From the NCBI RefSeq assembly GCF_003867075.1, contig NZ_CP032544.1, forward strand, positions 2,040,001-2,104,000: a stretch of DNA of 64,000 nt, given 5' to 3'. Positions 62,305-64,000 of this stretch are shown here, piece by piece. The translations under genes were made by a program, and so were the position numbers. Source of the DNA: Tenacibaculum mesophilum. Lineage in GTDB: Bacteria; Bacteroidota; Bacteroidia; Flavobacteriales; Flavobacteriaceae. The notes under the pieces were generated by a model. It did not search any database. It had not been told where the DNA came from and worked only from the letters and a program-made list of their open reading frames with translations. Position 1 is the first letter of the stretch. Every line of letters begins with the position of its first letter.

Positions 62305-63909
62305 TTAATGATGATTACTATCTTCTCCTGTGTGTTCGATGTTGTAGTAATGATAGGTTTCACTTTCGTGTAAATAAGGATTACCTTTTGGCACTGGATT
62401 AGCTTTTGCAAACGCATTAAACGTAGCAAAAATAAACAATCCTGTGAAGAATAGTACCCCACTTATCTCTCCAATTCCAAATGCCCATTGACCACCTACT
62501 GTTCCTGGCATAACCATTACAAATAAGTCAATATAATGACCTGCTAAGATTACAACTCCTCCTAAAATTACAAACCAAGGTCTACTCTTAAAATCACTGT
62601 TGATTAATAATAATACTGGGAAAATAAAGTTCATTACAACCATTGCTAAAAATGGTACTTTATATTCGTTAAAACGTAATAAGAAATAAGTTGTTTCTTC
62701 TGGCATATCTGCATACCAAATTAACATAAACTGTGCGAACCATAAATATGTCCAGAATACTGAGAAACCAAACATAAATTTAGCTAAGTCGTGAATATGA
62801 CTATCATTTACCAATGGCAATACTCCTTTTGAACGTAAGTAAATAGTTACCATTGCTATAACTGTTAAAGCAGACACTAAGAAAGTAGCTAATACGTACC
62901 ATCCAAACAATGTTGAGAACCAGTGCGGATCTATTGCCATAATCCAGTCCCAAGAAGCCATACTTTCAGTAATCATGAAGAATATAAGAAATATAACTGT
63001 TGCATTATAATTTTTCTTATGCTGCTTTAAATCTCCGTTATCTTGAGCTAACGACCACTTTCTTATTAGAAAACGATAAACATTCCAACCTGCTAAGTAA
63101 ACAATACTTCTTATTAACCAACCTGGAGTATTTAACCACCATTTTTTTCCATCTACTATAGCATCATAATTTGGACTTGTTGGGTCAGTTACTCCTTCTC
63201 CCATCCAAGTAAACAGGTGATTCATATGCATTGCTGTAAGTATTAAGAATACTAACATTATTAAACTCACATAATGTAAATTTGATGAAATAGCTTCCAT
63301 TACTCTGTGCAATACTACAGACCATCCTGCTTGTGCAACAATTTGTGAACCATAAAAAGCAAGCACTAACAATGTAATACCTAAAGAGAATAATAAAGCA
63401 ACATACAAAGCAGACCAAGGTCTATTTTGCATTTGGTGTAAAGCGTGTTCTGCATGAGCATCTCCGTGATCTTCACCATGAGCAGCTACTTCAGTATGTG
63501 CTTCAGTTGTTTCATTAGCTTCATCAGTTGCAGTTTCTTTATGATCATCTTCAGCTACATGTACTGCCGAACTATCTTTTGCTTGTGTATTTTCAATAGC
63601 TTCTTCCGAATGATTTTGTTCACCGTTGTGTGCTACTTCTTCAGTGTGTGTAGCAGTACTATCTGCAACATGCTCTTCAGTTGTTGTATCTTCTTCGTGA
63701 TTTTCAATTTTAGCTTCTTCTTTATGCTCTACATCAGCATGATCTGCTTTCGCTTCATGACCTCCATGATGTGCATCTTGTTTTGCTAAAATTTCTTTTG
63801 CTTCTTCTAATGTTTTAGGCGCTGAAAAGAAACTATAACCTGTTCCTAAAAGTCCTACAGCCATTAAAACAATAGCTAGCATTTTTAATTTTCCTGAAAA
63901 CTGGTACAT
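62305..63909 (-). CDS. actF: Alternative complex III membrane subunit ActF, with His/Glu-rich insert
   Basis: 534-residue quinol:cytochrome c oxidoreductase membrane subunit of the NrfD-like ACIII. The C-terminal 370 residues form about ten helices (NRPWSALYVALLFSLGITLLVLAFYGSQ, HYVSLIMLVFLILTAMHMNHLFTWMGEGV, ITESMASWDWIMAIDPHWFSTLFGWY). Between the N-terminal membrane segment and this core is a low-complexity segment, residues 46-158, with 18 histidines and many Glu, Asp and Ala. It precedes ctaC by 34 bases, so quinol oxidation and oxygen reduction genes are cotranscribed. Confidence 0.92.
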   Translation of the reverse strand: MYQFSGKLKMLAIVLMAVGLLGTGYSFFSAPKTLEEAKEILAKQDAHHGGHEAKADHADVEHKEEAKIENHEEDTTTEEHVADSTATHTEEVAHNGEQNHSEEAIENTQAKDSSAVHVAEDDHKETATDEANETTEAHTEVAAHGEDHGDAHAEHALHQMQNRPWSALYVALLFSLGITLLVLAFYGSQIVAQAGWSVVLHRVMEAISSNLHYVSLIMLVFLILTAMHMNHLFTWMGEGVTDPTSPNYDAIVDGKKWWLNTPGWLIRSIVYLAGWNVYRFLIRKWSLAQDNGDLKQHKKNYNATVIFLIFFMITESMASWDWIMAIDPHWFSTLFGWYVLATFLVSALTVIAMVTIYLRSKGVLPLVNDSHIHDLAKFMFGFSVFWTYLWFAQFMLIWYADMPEETTYFLLRFNEYKVPFLAMVVMNFIFPVLLLINSDFKSRPWFVILGGVVILAGHYIDLFVMVMPGTVGGQWAFGIGEISGVLFFTGLFIFATFNAFAKANPVPKGNPYLHESETYHYYNIEHTGEDSNHH

Positions 63910-63931
63910 ATCTTAACTATCTATTATAGAC

Positions 63932-64000
63932 TTATTTTAATTCGCTTCTTAATTTTTCTACGTATTGTACAACTTGCCAACGCTCATTGTATCTTAACTG
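63932..64000 (-). CDS. actE: Alternative complex III cytochrome c subunit ActE, C-terminal end
   Basis: Only the last 22 codons are in the window; the gene continues past base 64000. The peptide QLRYNERWQVVQYVEKLRS.. and its stop match the C-terminus of the mono-haem cytochrome c subunit ActE, which lies just before actF in ACIII operons. Assigned on order and this short match only. Confidence 0.7.
   Translation of the reverse strand, partial: QLRYNERWQVVQYVEKLRSELK

Noticed and set aside
1-64000. tRNA or rRNA genes
   Set aside because: None could be recognised by reading; a tRNA scan would be needed to exclude a divergent one.

Overview
The window is AT-rich chromosomal DNA from a member of the Bacteroidota, almost certainly family Flavobacteriaceae and probably marine. 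Evidence: genes are preceded by A-rich leaders and TAnnTTTG-type -7 boxes; there is a complete Na+-translocating NADH:quinone reductase (nqrA-F), an alternative complex III/cytochrome oxidase operon, a type IX secretion plug-domain protein, a PnuC/NadR-like pair, DUF4126/DUF3667/DUF4836/DUF6428/DUF6686-type proteins, and a TPP-riboswitch-controlled TonB receptor. Tenacibaculum or a close relative is my guess; the sequence does not prove the genus. No rRNA or tRNA gene was seen.

Layout. 1-10 kb: end of pabB, a lipoprotein, an alpha/beta hydrolase, tilS, dsbD, a DUF4126 membrane protein, comM/yifB, a TlpA-like lipoprotein, a DUF6686 protein and ferritin. 10-14 kb: ahcY (minus), a phosphopantetheinyl transferase, and a three-gene thiamine-type operon (thiamine-binding protein, PnuC-like transporter, NadR-like ATPase). 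14-19.4 kb is the accessory zone: three tandem copies of a palindromic-ended repeat, arfB, an attC-like cassette with two small minus-strand genes, a 41-residue basic micro-ORF, a 42-bp tandem repeat array with 11 full copies, a hypothetical protein and a small secreted/membrane gene pair. 19.6-26 kb: a biotin-dependent acyl-CoA (propionyl-type) carboxylase operon with a structured repeat between its genes, then a TPP riboswitch and TonB-dependent receptor. 26-32 kb: the nqr operon. 32-35 kb: a cytochrome c peroxidase lipoprotein beside an N-terminally truncated DUF6850-like barrel gene, apparently an operon cut by a deletion. 35-44 kb: T9SS plug-domain protein, apaG, DUF3667 protein, a three-gene cell-envelope operon, an NRDE protein and P5C dehydrogenase. 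44.5-48 kb: a defence-like patch with an anti-phage dCTP-deaminase-type protein, an overlapping 53-residue partner, a glutaminase and a HEPN-like protein. 48-54 kb: rhlE helicase, a small ars-like operon without a pump, rsmG, a fatty acid desaturase and an aminotransferase. 54-59 kb: an IS-like relic, then ruvB, a SulP transporter, an MBL-fold/double-rhodanese protein and a rhodanese lipoprotein. 59-64 kb: cytochrome oxidase subunits I and II, actF and the end of actE.

How it works together. The respiratory genes form a sodium-pumping entry point (NQR) and a quinol-to-oxygen exit (ACIII plus cytochrome oxidase). The thiamine genes are split between a riboswitch-controlled outer-membrane receptor and an inner-membrane transport operon 10 kb away. 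The sulfur genes (SulP, persulfide-dioxygenase-like MBL, rhodaneses) look like one transcription unit behind ruvB. The strongest candidates for something under-described are the dCTP deaminase with its translationally overlapping micro-protein, the attC-like cassette, and the minisatellite whose copies differ only by transitions.
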